The translations under genes were made by a program, and so were the position numbers. Below are positions 33,833 to 43,155 of a stretch of DNA of 64,000 nucleotides, piece by piece. Numbering within the stretch: position 1 is the first letter of the stretch; each line of letters starts with the position of its first letter. The notes beneath the pieces are model-generated. The model was not told the DNA's origin, did not search any database, and saw only the letters and a program-made list of their open reading frames with translations. This DNA is from Shimazuella soli (GTDB lineage Bacteria > Bacillota > Bacilli > Thermoactinomycetales > Thermoactinomycetaceae). Location of the stretch: positions 1-64,000 of the forward strand of contig NZ_JAKWBN010000008.1 in NCBI RefSeq assembly GCF_022511585.1. The letters are read 5' to 3'.

Positions 33833-34810
33833 ATGGAGATAAAACAAAAATTTATACCAAAGAGCCATACACAAACAAGACCTGGTATTCCAATGGATCC
33901 TAAATGGATTACGATACACGAAACAGATAATACAGATAAGGGCGCAGATGCGGATGCCCATGCAAGATTACAAGTCTTGGGAAATAATAGAACTGCTAGC
34001 TGGCATTACACCGTTGATGACCATGAAATTTGGCAGTCCATACCTGATAATGAAGTGGCTTGGCATGCGGGTAAATATTTGCCCCTCTGCATAGTAATAT
34101 GCAGATGATAACCCCTTTAATTGCTGGAATCCCCTTTATAGGGCAATCAGCAGCCAATACCTTTTTTCGGTTTTCTTTTGATGACCGTTGGGTAAGGTTC
34201 AACGACTATCCCGAAAGGGAGTACACTATAAGCTTATGATAGTGGAAACAGGGGGCATCCTGCTAGGGATGATGATATAGTCTCATCTTATAGGTAACTA
34301 TAAGCAGTTCCTAAAAAGGAACGGGTGTGACGTTGCGAATCACACTGAAGGGAAATGGATGGTTCAAATGGAACAGGTAACCGCAAAAGTTTAGCGATAG
34401 AAATATGTGTGAACCAAGATGGGGATTTTGCAAAAGCAAAAGAAAACGCTGCATGGCTTACCAAGTATTTGATGAATAAGCATAACATCCCTATTAGTAA
34501 TGTTGTGCAGCATCATTATTGGAGCAAAAAAAATTGTCCACGAAATTTGAGAGCACATGGCTGGGATGCGTTTATTGCTCAAGTAAAATCAGAAAGTAGT
34601 GATGATATGGTAGATAATATGTATGATCTATCTTATTTTAAAGATTATCAGCTCATTGGTATCCGTAGTAGCAAACATCCGAGTGAAATCAATGAAAAAG
34701 TAACTTGGGCAATGGAAGCTAACGCAAATTGTGTACTTTTGTTAAAACGAGGGTTCGATCTTCGCGCATTGCAAAAAATGTTGAATGATATGTATCCTCC
34801 AACCACATAG
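33833..34810 (+). CDS. N-acetylmuramoyl-L-alanine amidase gene split by a group I intron
   Basis: Exon 1 (33833-34072, 80 codons) and exon 2 (34358-34810, 150 codons plus stop) join in frame to a 230-residue Amidase_2 protein. Zinc-site motifs are WITIHETDN, SWHYTVDD and QHHYWSKKNCP. The junction restores EVAWHAG-DGSNGTGNRKSL, the usual sequence in phage-type endolysins such as XlyA and CwlA. The C terminus carries a small domain, MEANANCVLLLKRG to LNDMYP, also found as remnants at 28462 and 29149. The ATG follows AAAGGAG by 9 bases. Unspliced mRNA would stop after WHAGKYLPLCIVICR. A signal peptide is absent, as expected for a phage lysin needing a holin. No holin gene is adjacent. Confidence 0.88.
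34073..34357 (+). other. Group I self-splicing intron (285 nt, no homing endonuclease)
   Basis: All four conserved core elements are present in order: P (AATTGCTGGAA, 34119), Q (AATCAGCAGCCAA, 34145), R (GTTCAACGACTA, 34197) and S (GATATAGTCT, 34274). P7 forms from GACTA (34204) and TAGTC (34278). The upstream exon ends GGGT, which can pair with the intron's GCCC (34081) to give the U-G pair at the 5' splice site. The last intron base is G. Between R and S, CCCGAAAGGG forms a P7.1-type hairpin, as in IA-type phage introns. There is no room for an endonuclease gene. Confidence 0.9.
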
Positions 34811-34834
34811 CAAAAATATCCGATATTCAGTTTG

Positions 34835-34860
34835 AAAGGCTATCCAAGAGGATAGCCTTT
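34835..34860. terminator. Bidirectional terminator between amidase and hflX
   Basis: AAAGGCTATC (34835-34844) pairs perfectly with GATAGCCTTT (34851-34860) between two convergent genes. Confidence 0.85.
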
Positions 34861-34865
34861 ATAGG

Positions 34866-36137
34866 TTACATATGACTTTCTTGAACTACATAAGGAAGAT
34901 ATTTCTCAATATCAGCCTGTCTACATTCGGCAATAACTTTTGCACCATTTTCCTCATACTCGGTCGATAAAATAGTTGCTTTGCTTTTTAAATATGCGAG
35001 AAGATGGTTCTGTGAATAAGGAATCAGCATTTCGTATTGCTGATAGTCTTTAAATACTTCTTTGCGGATCATCTGCAATAAATCTGTTATTCCTATTCGC
35101 TTTTGTGCAGACAAAGTAACTGCGCTTTGTTCTACCAATGGAATGCTGAAGTCGATTAAGTCTGCTTTATTATAAACATAAATAACAGGGATATTTTCCA
35201 CACCTATTTCTTTTAATACTTGATCGGTTACTTCCATCATTTGCTTATAATTTGGATTGGAAAAATCGACGACATGCAGTAATAAATCAGCTTCTTTTAC
35301 TTCTTCTAGTGTAGATCGGAAAGCCTTGACCAGATGGTGTGGAAGCTTATTTACAAAACCGACTGTGTCAGTTAGCAAAAAGGATTTTTGATCCGGAAGT
35401 TGGATCTTTCTGATGGTGGTTTCCAAAGTAGCAAACAACATATCTTTTTCAAATACTTGTTTCGCGGGAATGTGTTGAGATTGCTCTACGATAGCATTCA
35501 TGATCGTTGATTTTCCTGCATTGGTATATCCAACAAGTGAAACGATGGGAATACCGCTTTTTTTTCGCTGTTTCCGTTGTGTTTGCCGCTGGGAAACGAG
35601 TAACCTTAATTCCTTATTTAAACGATCAATCTGCTCCTCAATTTTTCGTCTATCTAGTTCTAGTTTTTTCTCTCCTATCCCTTTATTACGCGTTCCGACA
35701 CCACCACTTTGTCTTCCAAGCGATTTTCTAAGCCCAACTAAACGAGGTAGCATGTATTGCAATTGTGCAACTGCGACTTGTAATTGAGCTTCTTTTGTCT
35801 TTGCCCGCTGAGCAAAAATATCCAAGATCAAAATGGTACGATCGATAACTTTACAATCCAAATCTGCTTCTAAGTTGCGAATTTGGGTAGGAGAGAGTTC
35901 ATCGTTAAAGATGACAAGATTTGCTTCTTTTTCATCGATTTGACGTAAAACTTCTTTTACTTTTCCTTTGCCAATATAATGAGATGCTTGGATGTGATCG
36001 AGTTTTTGCACTACTTCTCCTACAACTTCTACATCACATGCCGCAGCCAAATCTGCAAGCTCTATTAGACTCGTTTCGAAATCTTCCTGATGTTGTAGTT
36101 TTACTCCAACAATGATTGCTTTTTGTAATGGTTCCAA
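34866..36137 (-). CDS. hflX: GTPase HflX
   Basis: This 423-residue TRAFAC GTPase binds the large ribosomal subunit and splits stalled or hibernating 70S ribosomes. The N-terminal domain contains HYIGKGKVKEV and LSPTQIRNLE. The coiled linker is rich in Arg and Lys (VGTRNKGIGEKKLELDRRKI). The G domain has G1 GYTNAGKST, G3 DTVGFV and G4 NKADL. The start is a TTG behind TGAGGT. It is convergent with the amidase gene and shares its terminator. Confidence 0.96.
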   Translation of the reverse strand: MEPLQKAIIVGVKLQHQEDFETSLIELADLAAACDVEVVGEVVQKLDHIQASHYIGKGKVKEVLRQIDEKEANLVIFNDELSPTQIRNLEADLDCKVIDRTILILDIFAQRAKTKEAQLQVAVAQLQYMLPRLVGLRKSLGRQSGGVGTRNKGIGEKKLELDRRKIEEQIDRLNKELRLLVSQRQTQRKQRKKSGIPIVSLVGYTNAGKSTIMNAIVEQSQHIPAKQVFEKDMLFATLETTIRKIQLPDQKSFLLTDTVGFVNKLPHHLVKAFRSTLEEVKEADLLLHVVDFSNPNYKQMMEVTDQVLKEIGVENIPVIYVYNKADLIDFSIPLVEQSAVTLSAQKRIGITDLLQMIRKEVFKDYQQYEMLIPYSQNHLLAYLKSKATILSTEYEENGAKVIAECRQADIEKYLPYVVQESHM

Positions 36138-36582
36138 TTAGCATACCTCACTTTATTCTTCTTTTATTTTTCATGGATAGAAGTACTATCCTTGCTAATG
36201 GATGTCGCAAAGCAATCAATTTTTAGGGTTGCCTATCTTTGTTGATAAAAAAGAATCTGCGTAGCTGTGGATATGTTTTTCTATCTAATTGTAATGTACG
36301 ATAAAAAAGCATAACAAAAAGAGGGCAGATTTGTCTTATCATACCCTCTTTTTGTATGCAAATTCTGGTTTCCCATCGAAAAAGGTAGACGAATCCCACT
36401 AACTCTGTATCTACAGAGTTTTTGATCACTATTCAGTTAGCGACATGAGTGTTGAGATGCAATCTTACCTTTACCAATGGAAACCCCTCCGCTCTAATTT
36501 TAAGTGTATTAACTATATCACAGTTTTGATTCATAAACAATACTGAAAATTATTTTTCCATCAAAGATTACTTTTCCATAGC
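36138..36582. other. Gene-free stretch between hflX and the MFS gene
   Basis: I see no gene here. It holds two terminator-like hairpins. AAAGAGGG (about 36320) pairs with CCCTCTTT. AACTCTGTA pairs with TACAGAGTT (36401-36420) followed by TTT. The hairpins may end read-through transcripts on the + strand, or mark a lost gene. Confidence 0.55.
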
Positions 36583-36609
36583 AAAACCGACCTTTTATAG
36601 TCGGTTTTT
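36583..36609. terminator. Terminator of the MFS transporter gene
   Basis: AAAACCGAC pairs with GTCGGTTTT six bases beyond the MFS stop on the minus strand. Confidence 0.8.
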
Positions 36610-36614
36610 CAGAG

Positions 36615-37997
36615 TTAAGCAGATTCTTCGGATAAGTTTTCTTGTTTTCCAAATGTAATGAAATACAGTAGGGCACTAGCTATAACTATCAACGTAAAGA
36701 TCAACATGAGATTACTAAACAAATAAGCACTAGGATTGGATACCAGTGGGTGTATGGCTACTTTTAGAATAGGCAGTTCCATTGCTTTGGACACAAGTGC
36801 AGTTCCAATAGCTCCAGAAACGAAAGAAATCAAATTATAAAAACCCATGCCTACCCCGATTTGTTTGTTTGGCAATATATTCGTCACACTTTCGATCAAA
36901 GCTGTCTGTAGGAAAGAAAAGCCTACATATTGAATGACTAGAACAATTCCGAAATACCATACCCATGCTCCTACTACGGAAGATTGTAAAAAGAGACTGA
37001 GGGTAATAAGTCCTAATCCAAGATATACAACAAAGTGGCTTCCTTTTTTCACTGTCAAGTTGCCAGCTACGGTTCCAAAAATAACAGCACTAAAAGCTCC
37101 TGGGAACATAATAAGACCAATAGTTTGTGTTTTGAGTTGATAAAGGTCATGTAGCATGAGCGGGAGAACAAACATTACAGCCATTACGGTACTGAAAATG
37201 AGAAATCCGATGATCAATCCATTACGATAAAGCCGATTGGAAAAAAGTTCAGGTTCCACAAATGGGTTAGCTGTACGACGTATATGAATGATAAACCATA
37301 TCAAAGCTACTACAAACACTGGGAGATAAAACCAGTCAGCTTCGGTCAAGTAGAGGATAAGAGAAGATACGGTTATCCCCATGAGTACTGTACCGATAAC
37401 GTCCAGAATTCCTCCTTCACCTGCTTCATCTGGCAGTATCCGATGAATAAAGGGCAGGGCCACTAATGAAAATATCGGAATTACAAACAGATAGGACCAG
37501 TGGTATGTTCCGGACACATAACCACCTAAAACAGGTCCTATACCAATAGCAAAGGATACAGTAGAGGTAATCATTCCAAACAGTTTACCTCGTTGCTCTT
37601 TTGTAAAATATCTTGCAATAATGATCATGACCAATGCTGGAATAGCAGAAGCTCCTGCACCTTGCAAAGCTCGTGCAACAATGACGATTGGGTAGTTGGA
37701 ATGAAAAATAAAACCAACAATAGAACTCGAACTATATAAGAGAATACCAAAAGAAATTAGCTTTTTAATACTAAAGGCATCAGAGAGTTTTCCATAGATT
37801 ACAGAACCCATTCCAAAAAAGATGATGAATATAGTGATAATCCAACTTACTTGGGAAGGGTTAAGATGAAACTGACTTGCGATATTTGGAGTGGAGACAT
37901 TGAAAACTGTCTCATTTAATACAGCAAAAAAGATAATATAAATGATCCAAGGAACCAAGCGTTGCATATTTGGTTCTTGGTGATTGTTCGATGTCAT
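36615..37997 (-). CDS. MFS drug-efflux transporter, DHA2 (14-helix) type
   Basis: This protein of about 460 residues has about 14 hydrophobic segments. The antiporter signature (GPVLGGYVSGTYHW) follows the fifth helix, and YGKLSDAFSIKKLI is the loop 2-3 motif. It is expected to export drugs or metabolites with proton exchange. The ATG at 37997 is preferred because GGAAAGG lies upstream; the open frame reaches 38054. It is divergent from a MarR-type regulator 329 bases away, a common arrangement for regulated efflux. Export of the NRPS product is possible but has no direct support, given the distance. Confidence 0.9.
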   Translation of the reverse strand: MTSNNHQEPNMQRLVPWIIYIIFFAVLNETVFNVSTPNIASQFHLNPSQVSWIITIFIIFFGMGSVIYGKLSDAFSIKKLISFGILLYSSSSIVGFIFHSNYPIVIVARALQGAGASAIPALVMIIIARYFTKEQRGKLFGMITSTVSFAIGIGPVLGGYVSGTYHWSYLFVIPIFSLVALPFIHRILPDEAGEGGILDVIGTVLMGITVSSLILYLTEADWFYLPVFVVALIWFIIHIRRTANPFVEPELFSNRLYRNGLIIGFLIFSTVMAVMFVLPLMLHDLYQLKTQTIGLIMFPGAFSAVIFGTVAGNLTVKKGSHFVVYLGLGLITLSLFLQSSVVGAWVWYFGIVLVIQYVGFSFLQTALIESVTNILPNKQIGVGMGFYNLISFVSGAIGTALVSKAMELPILKVAIHPLVSNPSAYLFSNLMLIFTLIVIASALLYFITFGKQENLSEESA

Positions 37998-38326
37998 CGA
38001 TATCGTCCTTTCCATTTTTTCATTATCAAGGTTATGTGGAGTTTCTATTTTCATTCTTACGAAAATAGAAATGTATGCAATTTTTAAAATGTTTTATAGG
38101 CAAGAATCCATGAAAAAGTTTCCTCTACATGGTTTTTATAAATAGACTAAAACACAATCAAAATTCCTTTCTTTTCTCAAATTCGTCAGTATTTATTTAT
38201 AAAATCGAATCGAGGTTAGTAGATTAACACAGATAAATTGTATATAATTCAAACTGTGATATGTTAGATGATAAATTATTGTTTACTAAATGTCAACTTA
38301 TTTTAAATTGAAAGGGTTGTTTGATA
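37998..38326. promoter_or_regulatory. Divergent MFS/MarR control region
   Basis: This 329-base AT-rich region lies between the MFS gene and its presumed MarR regulator. A -10-like TATAAT lies at 38243-38248 towards the regulator. I could not pick out a convincing palindromic operator by eye. Confidence 0.45.
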
Positions 38327-38746
38327 ATGGCAGCAGAAATAGGGTGTATTGCAGATAATTTTATTCGACTCTTACCCCTGTTTTATGAAAAGTTCCACAC
38401 CAGAAAACGGTCTGATTTGACGTCACTGCAAATTCATCTGTTAGAAAGTCTACTTCAATGTGAATCCAATATTTCCATGACGCAGTTATCTTTGAAAACG
38501 GAAATATGTAAGCAACAGTTGACTACTTTAATATGCAAATTAGAAGAGAAAAAATATGTCATAAAAGAACAAGATGTGAAAGATAGACGAATCGTAAACT
38601 TATCCATAACAGAAAAGGGAAAAGAAGTAGTGAGACAGCACTGGAAAGAAATTTGTGAGAAACTGCAATCATTGAATAAGGAAGATCTAGAGGATTTGGA
38701 ATACGCTGCTTCTAAAATGATTAAAATTGTCAACAAGATAAATTAA
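38327..38746 (+). CDS. MarR-family transcriptional regulator
   Basis: This 139-residue winged-helix protein has a MarR DNA-binding region over about 45-100 (ISMTQLSLKTEICKQQLTTL, then KKYVIKEQDVKDRRIVNLSIT, the wing with its D-x-R signature). The ATG at 38327 is preferred over a TTG six bases earlier on the spacing to GAAAGGG. Its position divergent from the MFS exporter suggests that it represses that gene and itself until a ligand binds. Confidence 0.88.
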   Translation: MAAEIGCIADNFIRLLPLFYEKFHTRKRSDLTSLQIHLLESLLQCESNISMTQLSLKTEICKQQLTTLICKLEEKKYVIKEQDVKDRRIVNLSITEKGKEVVRQHWKEICEKLQSLNKEDLEDLEYAASKMIKIVNKIN

Positions 38747-38878
38747 TCAACATTTCATTCGTGAAACTCATAATTTGTAGTTGCAAATACAAAAATACTA
38801 ACCAGTAGGATGACCATCGATCATATGTTCCACTATATAAAATATTTGTTGTTCTTGCAACTCCTTTTTTCTCAAATG

Positions 38879-38910
38879 AAAAGTGGGATGATTCATATCA
38901 TCCCACTTTT
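38879..38910. terminator. Bidirectional terminator between marR-like gene and hemQ
   Basis: AAAAGTGGGATGA pairs over 13 bases with TCATCCCACTTTT, between convergent genes. Confidence 0.9.
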
Positions 38911-38915
38911 GGTAA

Positions 38916-39662
38916 TTAAACGGAAAGATATTTATTTAATGCTTCTTCCGTAAGTCGGCATCCTGTATAGAAAGAGCCGAAGTCTCCAAAACGAGCACTT
39001 ACTTCATCAAAGCGCATTTCTTGAACGATCTTTTTAAATTGCAGGGGATCTTCTGCGAATAGTGTAACTCCCCATTCCCAATCGTCTAACCCGATAGAAC
39101 CAGTAATGATTTGTTTTACTTTTCCAGCATAAGAACGCCCGATGAGCCCGTGGCTCTTCATCATATTGCGTCTGTCTTCCATTGAAAGCATATACCAGTT
39201 ATCCTCACCATCACGGCGTTTGTCCATAGGGTAAAAACTTATATATTTACTTTTTGGTAAAATTGGTTTTAAACGAGCTTGGATATGCGGGTCTGTATCT
39301 GGGTCCGTCCCAGGCCGCATTTGATATCCACTTAGTTCCACAACAGAGGTATAAGAGTATGCAGGAAGAAGAAATCCTGCGAAGTCTGTTTTATCAAATT
39401 GGTTCTTAACTTCATTTAGTTCTTCCAGTGTAGGACGTAGATGTACAAAAAGTAAGTCCGCTTTTTGCCCCAAAATGGAAAATAGGCCAAAGCTACCTAG
39501 TTGGTTATCTTCTAATGCGCGATAAGTATTAGTTAAATCTAAAAGTTCTTGGATTATTCTTTCTCTCGTTTGAAGGTCAGTCGATTTCCAACTTGTCCAA
39601 TCCATAACTCGAAAATCGTGGCTTACATACCAACCTTCATAGGTAGTAACCATATCACCCAT
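38916..39662 (-). CDS. hemQ: Coproheme decarboxylase (HemQ/ChdC)
   Basis: This protein of about 248 residues belongs to the chlorite-dismutase-like family. It makes two oxidative decarboxylations of coproheme III to heme b in the Gram-positive heme pathway. The signature YPMDKRR holds the catalytic tyrosine and is present, as is the C-terminal FGDFGSFYTGCRL. The ATG at 39662 lies 7 bases from AGGAAG. A GTG at 39671 is the alternative. It stands alone, without other heme genes. Confidence 0.94.
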   Translation of the reverse strand: MGDMVTTYEGWYVSHDFRVMDWTSWKSTDLQTRERIIQELLDLTNTYRALEDNQLGSFGLFSILGQKADLLFVHLRPTLEELNEVKNQFDKTDFAGFLLPAYSYTSVVELSGYQMRPGTDPDTDPHIQARLKPILPKSKYISFYPMDKRRDGEDNWYMLSMEDRRNMMKSHGLIGRSYAGKVKQIITGSIGLDDWEWGVTLFAEDPLQFKKIVQEMRFDEVSARFGDFGSFYTGCRLTEEALNKYLSV

Positions 39663-39770
39663 GTATTCCACTTCCTATTTGCTAATTTTAAAACCATCTT
39701 TACCATCTTATCAACTCGCTAATCGAATAGAGTAAAAAATGCGTCTAGATATGTGTATTTTTTATGAAAT

Positions 39771-40778
39771 TTAATATTTTAGTTTAAAGGCATCGGCTAG
39801 TAGTTGATAAGAGTTTATTTTCTGTGCCTGATCATTCATAAATGATACGATCATTACTTCTTCGGTTTGATAAAGGTCACATAGATTTTCGATTTGTTTT
39901 TTTACCGTAGTTGGGCTGCCAACAACCATTCGTTTTCGATTTATTGCAATTCGATATCGATCATGATCCGTATAAGGATAGGATATTGCTTCTTCTATAG
40001 TAGGCAGACCTTGTGATGATGCTCCCTTTTCTAATAGCAATAATGCCAGATCACCGCTCATTGCAAGCTCTTCAGCGAGTTCATCTGTTTCTGCACAAAA
40101 AACAATTATAGCAAGTAGTGTTTGAGGTTTTTCATTTACAATACTTGGTTGAAAATGTTCGCGATAATAGTGAACTACATCTGCTCCGCCTTCACCATTT
40201 ATAAACTGGGCAAATGCGTAACCTGTTCCTCTTTGTGCTGCTAGAAGTGCGCTTCCCCCGCTTGATCCTAACAGCCACATTTCTGGTACAGTTTCGATTT
40301 TTGGAGTAGCAAAAAGGGAAGGGAATCGAAAATTTTTATCAGCTAAATCATGCAAATAAGTAATTAAGTCGTCCAATTGTTCGGGATACTTATCTGTATA
40401 TGTATTTCTATATTCTTGCAAAGCTCTGGTTGCTAAATGTGTTCCACCAGGAGCTCTTCCAAGTCCTAAATCAATACGATTTGGAAATAATCCTTCCAAC
40501 ACTCGAAAATTCTCTGCCACTTTGTAAGCACTATAATGAGGAAGCATGACACCTCCTGAACCAATTCGAATTTTATCCGTAACAGTAGCCAAATGACTCA
40601 TCAGAACTTCTGGACTTGATCCTGCCAAATTTTTAGCAAAATGGTGTTCGGATACCCAAAAACGTGTATATCCCAATTTATCTGTTTCAGATGCTAATCG
40701 TACTGTATTTTGTAGTGCATCCGAGGCTGTTAAACCCGCAGAAATTAAGGATTGATCTAACACACTTAGTTTTATCAA
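39771..40778 (-). CDS. Luciferase-like (LLM) flavin-dependent monooxygenase
   Basis: This protein of about 335 residues has a bacterial-luciferase-like TIM barrel. It starts LSVLDQSLISAG, contains FWVSEHHF and the family element IRIGSGGVMLPHY, then LDLGLGRAPGG-like residues. Members use reduced FMN and oxygen on varied small molecules, and many genomic copies have no known substrate. TTG at 40778 is chosen because AAGAGGT lies 6 bases upstream. GTG 40787 falls within that ribosome site. It is divergent from the ArsR gene. Confidence 0.87.
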   Translation of the reverse strand: MIKLSVLDQSLISAGLTASDALQNTVRLASETDKLGYTRFWVSEHHFAKNLAGSSPEVLMSHLATVTDKIRIGSGGVMLPHYSAYKVAENFRVLEGLFPNRIDLGLGRAPGGTHLATRALQEYRNTYTDKYPEQLDDLITYLHDLADKNFRFPSLFATPKIETVPEMWLLGSSGGSALLAAQRGTGYAFAQFINGEGGADVVHYYREHFQPSIVNEKPQTLLAIIVFCAETDELAEELAMSGDLALLLLEKGASSQGLPTIEEAISYPYTDHDRYRIAINRKRMVVGSPTTVKKQIENLCDLYQTEEVMIVSFMNDQAQKINSYQLLADAFKLKY

Positions 40779-40953
40779 CTTGCTCACCTCTTGTGTCTAG
40801 TATTTATTAATTGGAGTATAAAATATAAAAATTAATGGTCAACAAAAAGATAAAACATAGCAGGCTTTTTCATCTGTTATATATTATTTTATTTCTTTTA
40901 AATACACAATTACATTCCTTGACTAGAATATTCCTAGTTGGTAATATTTGAAT

Positions 40954-41274
40954 ATGAATGAAACACTTCAAGCATTAGCAGAACCAAATAGATTTAAAAT
41001 TGTAGAGTTGTTAAAGAAAGGGCCACTTACAGTTGGTGAAATTGCAGATTCTCTGCATTTGCGGCAGCCACAAGTATCGAAACATTTAAAAGTTTTGAGT
41101 GAGGCTGGCCTTGTTCAAGTGCAGCCAGAAGCAAATCGTCGTATCTATAAACTTCGTGCCCAGCCATTTCAAGAATTTCAAAATTGGTTGCATTCTTTTC
41201 AGCAGATTTGGGAGGGAAGATTGGACTCTTTAGATGTATATTTGCAAAAACTGCAAAATAAAAAGAAGAAGTAG
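40954..41274 (+). CDS. ArsR-family transcriptional regulator
   Basis: This protein of about 106 residues has a winged helix of the SmtB/ArsR type: ALAEPNRFKIVELLKKG, then VGEIADSLHLRQPQVSKHLKV as recognition region. No metal-binding cysteine motif is present, so a non-metal member is likely. Close relatives often pair with SRPBCC proteins, but none is adjacent here. No clear ribosome site precedes ATG 40954 or TTG 40948, which raises the option of leaderless translation. Confidence 0.85.
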   Translation: MNETLQALAEPNRFKIVELLKKGPLTVGEIADSLHLRQPQVSKHLKVLSEAGLVQVQPEANRRIYKLRAQPFQEFQNWLHSFQQIWEGRLDSLDVYLQKLQNKKKK

Positions 41275-41320
41275 CTGGTTTGGATGAGATATGGGAGGAG
41301 GAAAGATAATAGTAAAACTT

Positions 41321-41350
41321 AGAACCCCCATTTTAAAAATGGAGGTTCTA
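41321..41350. terminator. Bidirectional terminator between arsR-like and peptidase genes
   Basis: AGAACC...CCATTT pairs with AAATGG...GGTTCT between convergent genes. Confidence 0.8.
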
Positions 41351-41356
41351 TTTGAT

Positions 41357-42321
41357 TTAAAAGGCTTTATCTGCCTTCTCGATTAATTCGGTTAGAACAA
41401 TTGTAAATCCTCGTAAATGTTCTTTTACCCTTCCAGGGAATTCTTTTTCCAAGAAGGTGAGGTTGTCGTTTTCTGTGTGCCAGATTTCACCATGTTTAAC
41501 TGTTTGCGTGTATCCATCTAGATCACCGATTTCCCAGTTTGTTGCTTCGAAGTATGCATAAGGGATACCAACAGCTTTAAAAGGAGCATGATCACTCCAA
41601 TCACCTGTTGTTCCTGCTGGATAATCAGGATTTAAACCTGGGTTAGTAGACATCGGGATTTTATGTTTTTTGGCAATCTCTAGGGCTAAGTCTCGTAGCT
41701 TTCCTTGTTTTCCTTGATCACCATAGACATACATATTATCTCCAGCGATTAAGCTATCTAAGTTAATCATCGCTACTGTATTTTTTTTCTCAGCATCTGT
41801 CATTTGAGATACATAGTATTTGGAACCTTGTAAACCGGCTTCTTCTGATCCAAAGAAAATAATTTTTAATGTGTAAGGGGTTTTCTTTTTGGAGAGAGCT
41901 TGGAGTGTTTCTAACACAACACCGATACTGGATCCGTTATCATCGGCTCCTTTTCCAACAGAAACTGAATCATAGTGAGCGCCAATAATAAGCTCTTTGC
42001 TCGATTTCCCTTTTTTTGTTGCGATTACATTTTGTGATTGATAGGTGGTGTTTTTACGGGTGTACGTAAAGTTTTGAATAGTTGGATTTAATCCTAAATC
42101 TTTTAATTGAGCAGAAAGATATTTGCTGGCTGTTTTCTCAGCAGCTGTTCCAGTAACTCTTGAACCAATCTGTTCGGATAAATACTTTACTTGGTCGTAT
42201 GCTGTTTCTCCAGCATCTTTTGGTTTCGCTGTTGCGATAGAAAATGGTGTAAGAATAAGAGAGAGTCCAATAACATTTGTAAGTGCCCATTTTAATGGTT
42301 TTTTTGTATAGATAACTTCAA
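41357..42321 (-). pseudogene. Secreted M28 aminopeptidase with a one-base frameshift in the signal peptide
   Basis: The body of the gene encodes a zinc M28 peptidase: GAHYDSVSVGKGADDNG, FFGSEEAGLQGSKYY, NLDS and DWSDHAPF hold the metal ligands. It has no usable start in its own frame. If the run of seven T at 42299-42305 (A on the coding strand) had one more base, TTG 42321 behind ATAGGGGG would give a signal peptide MKLSIQKKPLKWALTNVIGL and an exact 321-residue protein. So this is a sequencing slip, a phase-variable tract or a recent pseudogene. Downstream GTG 41917 would give only 186 residues, without the first metal ligand. Confidence 0.82.
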
Positions 42322-42494
42322 AAAATAACCCCCTATTACTTATTCAAATTAGGTATGAATCTATTTAATTTTAATTTATCATTGAATATTTTACTATATA
42401 TTTATCAAAAAATTATTTTATAAAGGAATAGGGATACAAAATGAATTCTATACATACATTTATAATGAGTTCTGATATATTAGGGAGGGATCAG

Positions 42495-43118
42495 ATGTAT
42501 GATTGGGAGAATATTCACCATTATTTAGATTTCGAAGGTGATGATCCGCCTATACATGGTCCACAACCTATACATACACCTCATGGACCTGTTGGTAGGG
42601 CTCCGAGAATACCGAGATATGTACCAAGTCGATACTCCTACCCGTTTTATCCCTCTCCATGGAATTATGGAAATTCACATGGGAGCAGACATATTTCAAG
42701 TAACGGAACAATAGAGAATAGAGAAATAGTGAAAGATCTACAAAAAGCAATTAATGGTGAGTATAGTGCAATTATTTGCTATCGTTTCTTGGAGACGCAA
42801 GCAAAGGAGAAAACGGATCGAATTAGAATAGAAGAAATAAGAAAAGATGAAGAACGTCATTTATCTGAGATGAGTCGTCTTTACTTTTATCTTACGGGTA
42901 GAAATGCAAAATTTGAGCAGTCTGAAAAGTGTGCTGCTACCTATCAAGAAGGTCTTGTTCAAGCATTTGATGATGAGCAAGAGACAGTTGATTTCTACAA
43001 TGAAATCGCAGATAAAGCAAGTAGTAAGTACACCAAACGTGTTTTTAGAAGAGCAGCCCTAGACGAACAAAATCATGCTGTATGGTTTTTGCGCATGGTT
43101 ACAAAAAATAAATACTAA
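42495..43118 (+). CDS. Ferritin-like (rubrerythrin-fold) protein with a His/Pro-rich N terminus
   Basis: This 207-residue protein has residues 1-70 rich in His, Pro and Tyr, then a four-helix ferritin-like domain. Its metal-ligand pattern is visible: INGEYSAIICYRFL, DEERHLSEM, DEQETVDFYNEI and DEQNHAVWF. It would bind a di-iron centre and act in oxidative-stress defence, or in the spore as coat-type proteins do. The ATG at 42495 is chosen for GGGAGGG upstream. The frame is open from 42441. A terminator follows directly. Confidence 0.82.
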   Translation: MYDWENIHHYLDFEGDDPPIHGPQPIHTPHGPVGRAPRIPRYVPSRYSYPFYPSPWNYGNSHGSRHISSNGTIENREIVKDLQKAINGEYSAIICYRFLETQAKEKTDRIRIEEIRKDEERHLSEMSRLYFYLTGRNAKFEQSEKCAATYQEGLVQAFDDEQETVDFYNEIADKASSKYTKRVFRRAALDEQNHAVWFLRMVTKNKY

Positions 43119-43150
43119 AAAAGCTGTATTTTTTTTATACAGCTTTTTTA
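43117..43150. terminator. Bidirectional terminator after the ferritin-like gene
   Basis: AAAAAAGCTGTA pairs with TACAGCTTTTTT around an A/T loop, between convergent genes. Confidence 0.9.
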
Positions 43151-43155
43151 GTATG

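Noticed and set aside
34081-34357. Amidase gene as a simple frameshifted pseudogene
   Set aside because: The interrupting DNA has the full group I intron core, and its removal restores the conserved amidase sequence exactly in frame.
40381-40778. Luciferase-like gene as part of a light-producing lux operon
   Set aside because: No second luciferase subunit or fatty-acid reductase genes are adjacent. The LLM family is broad and mostly not luminescent.
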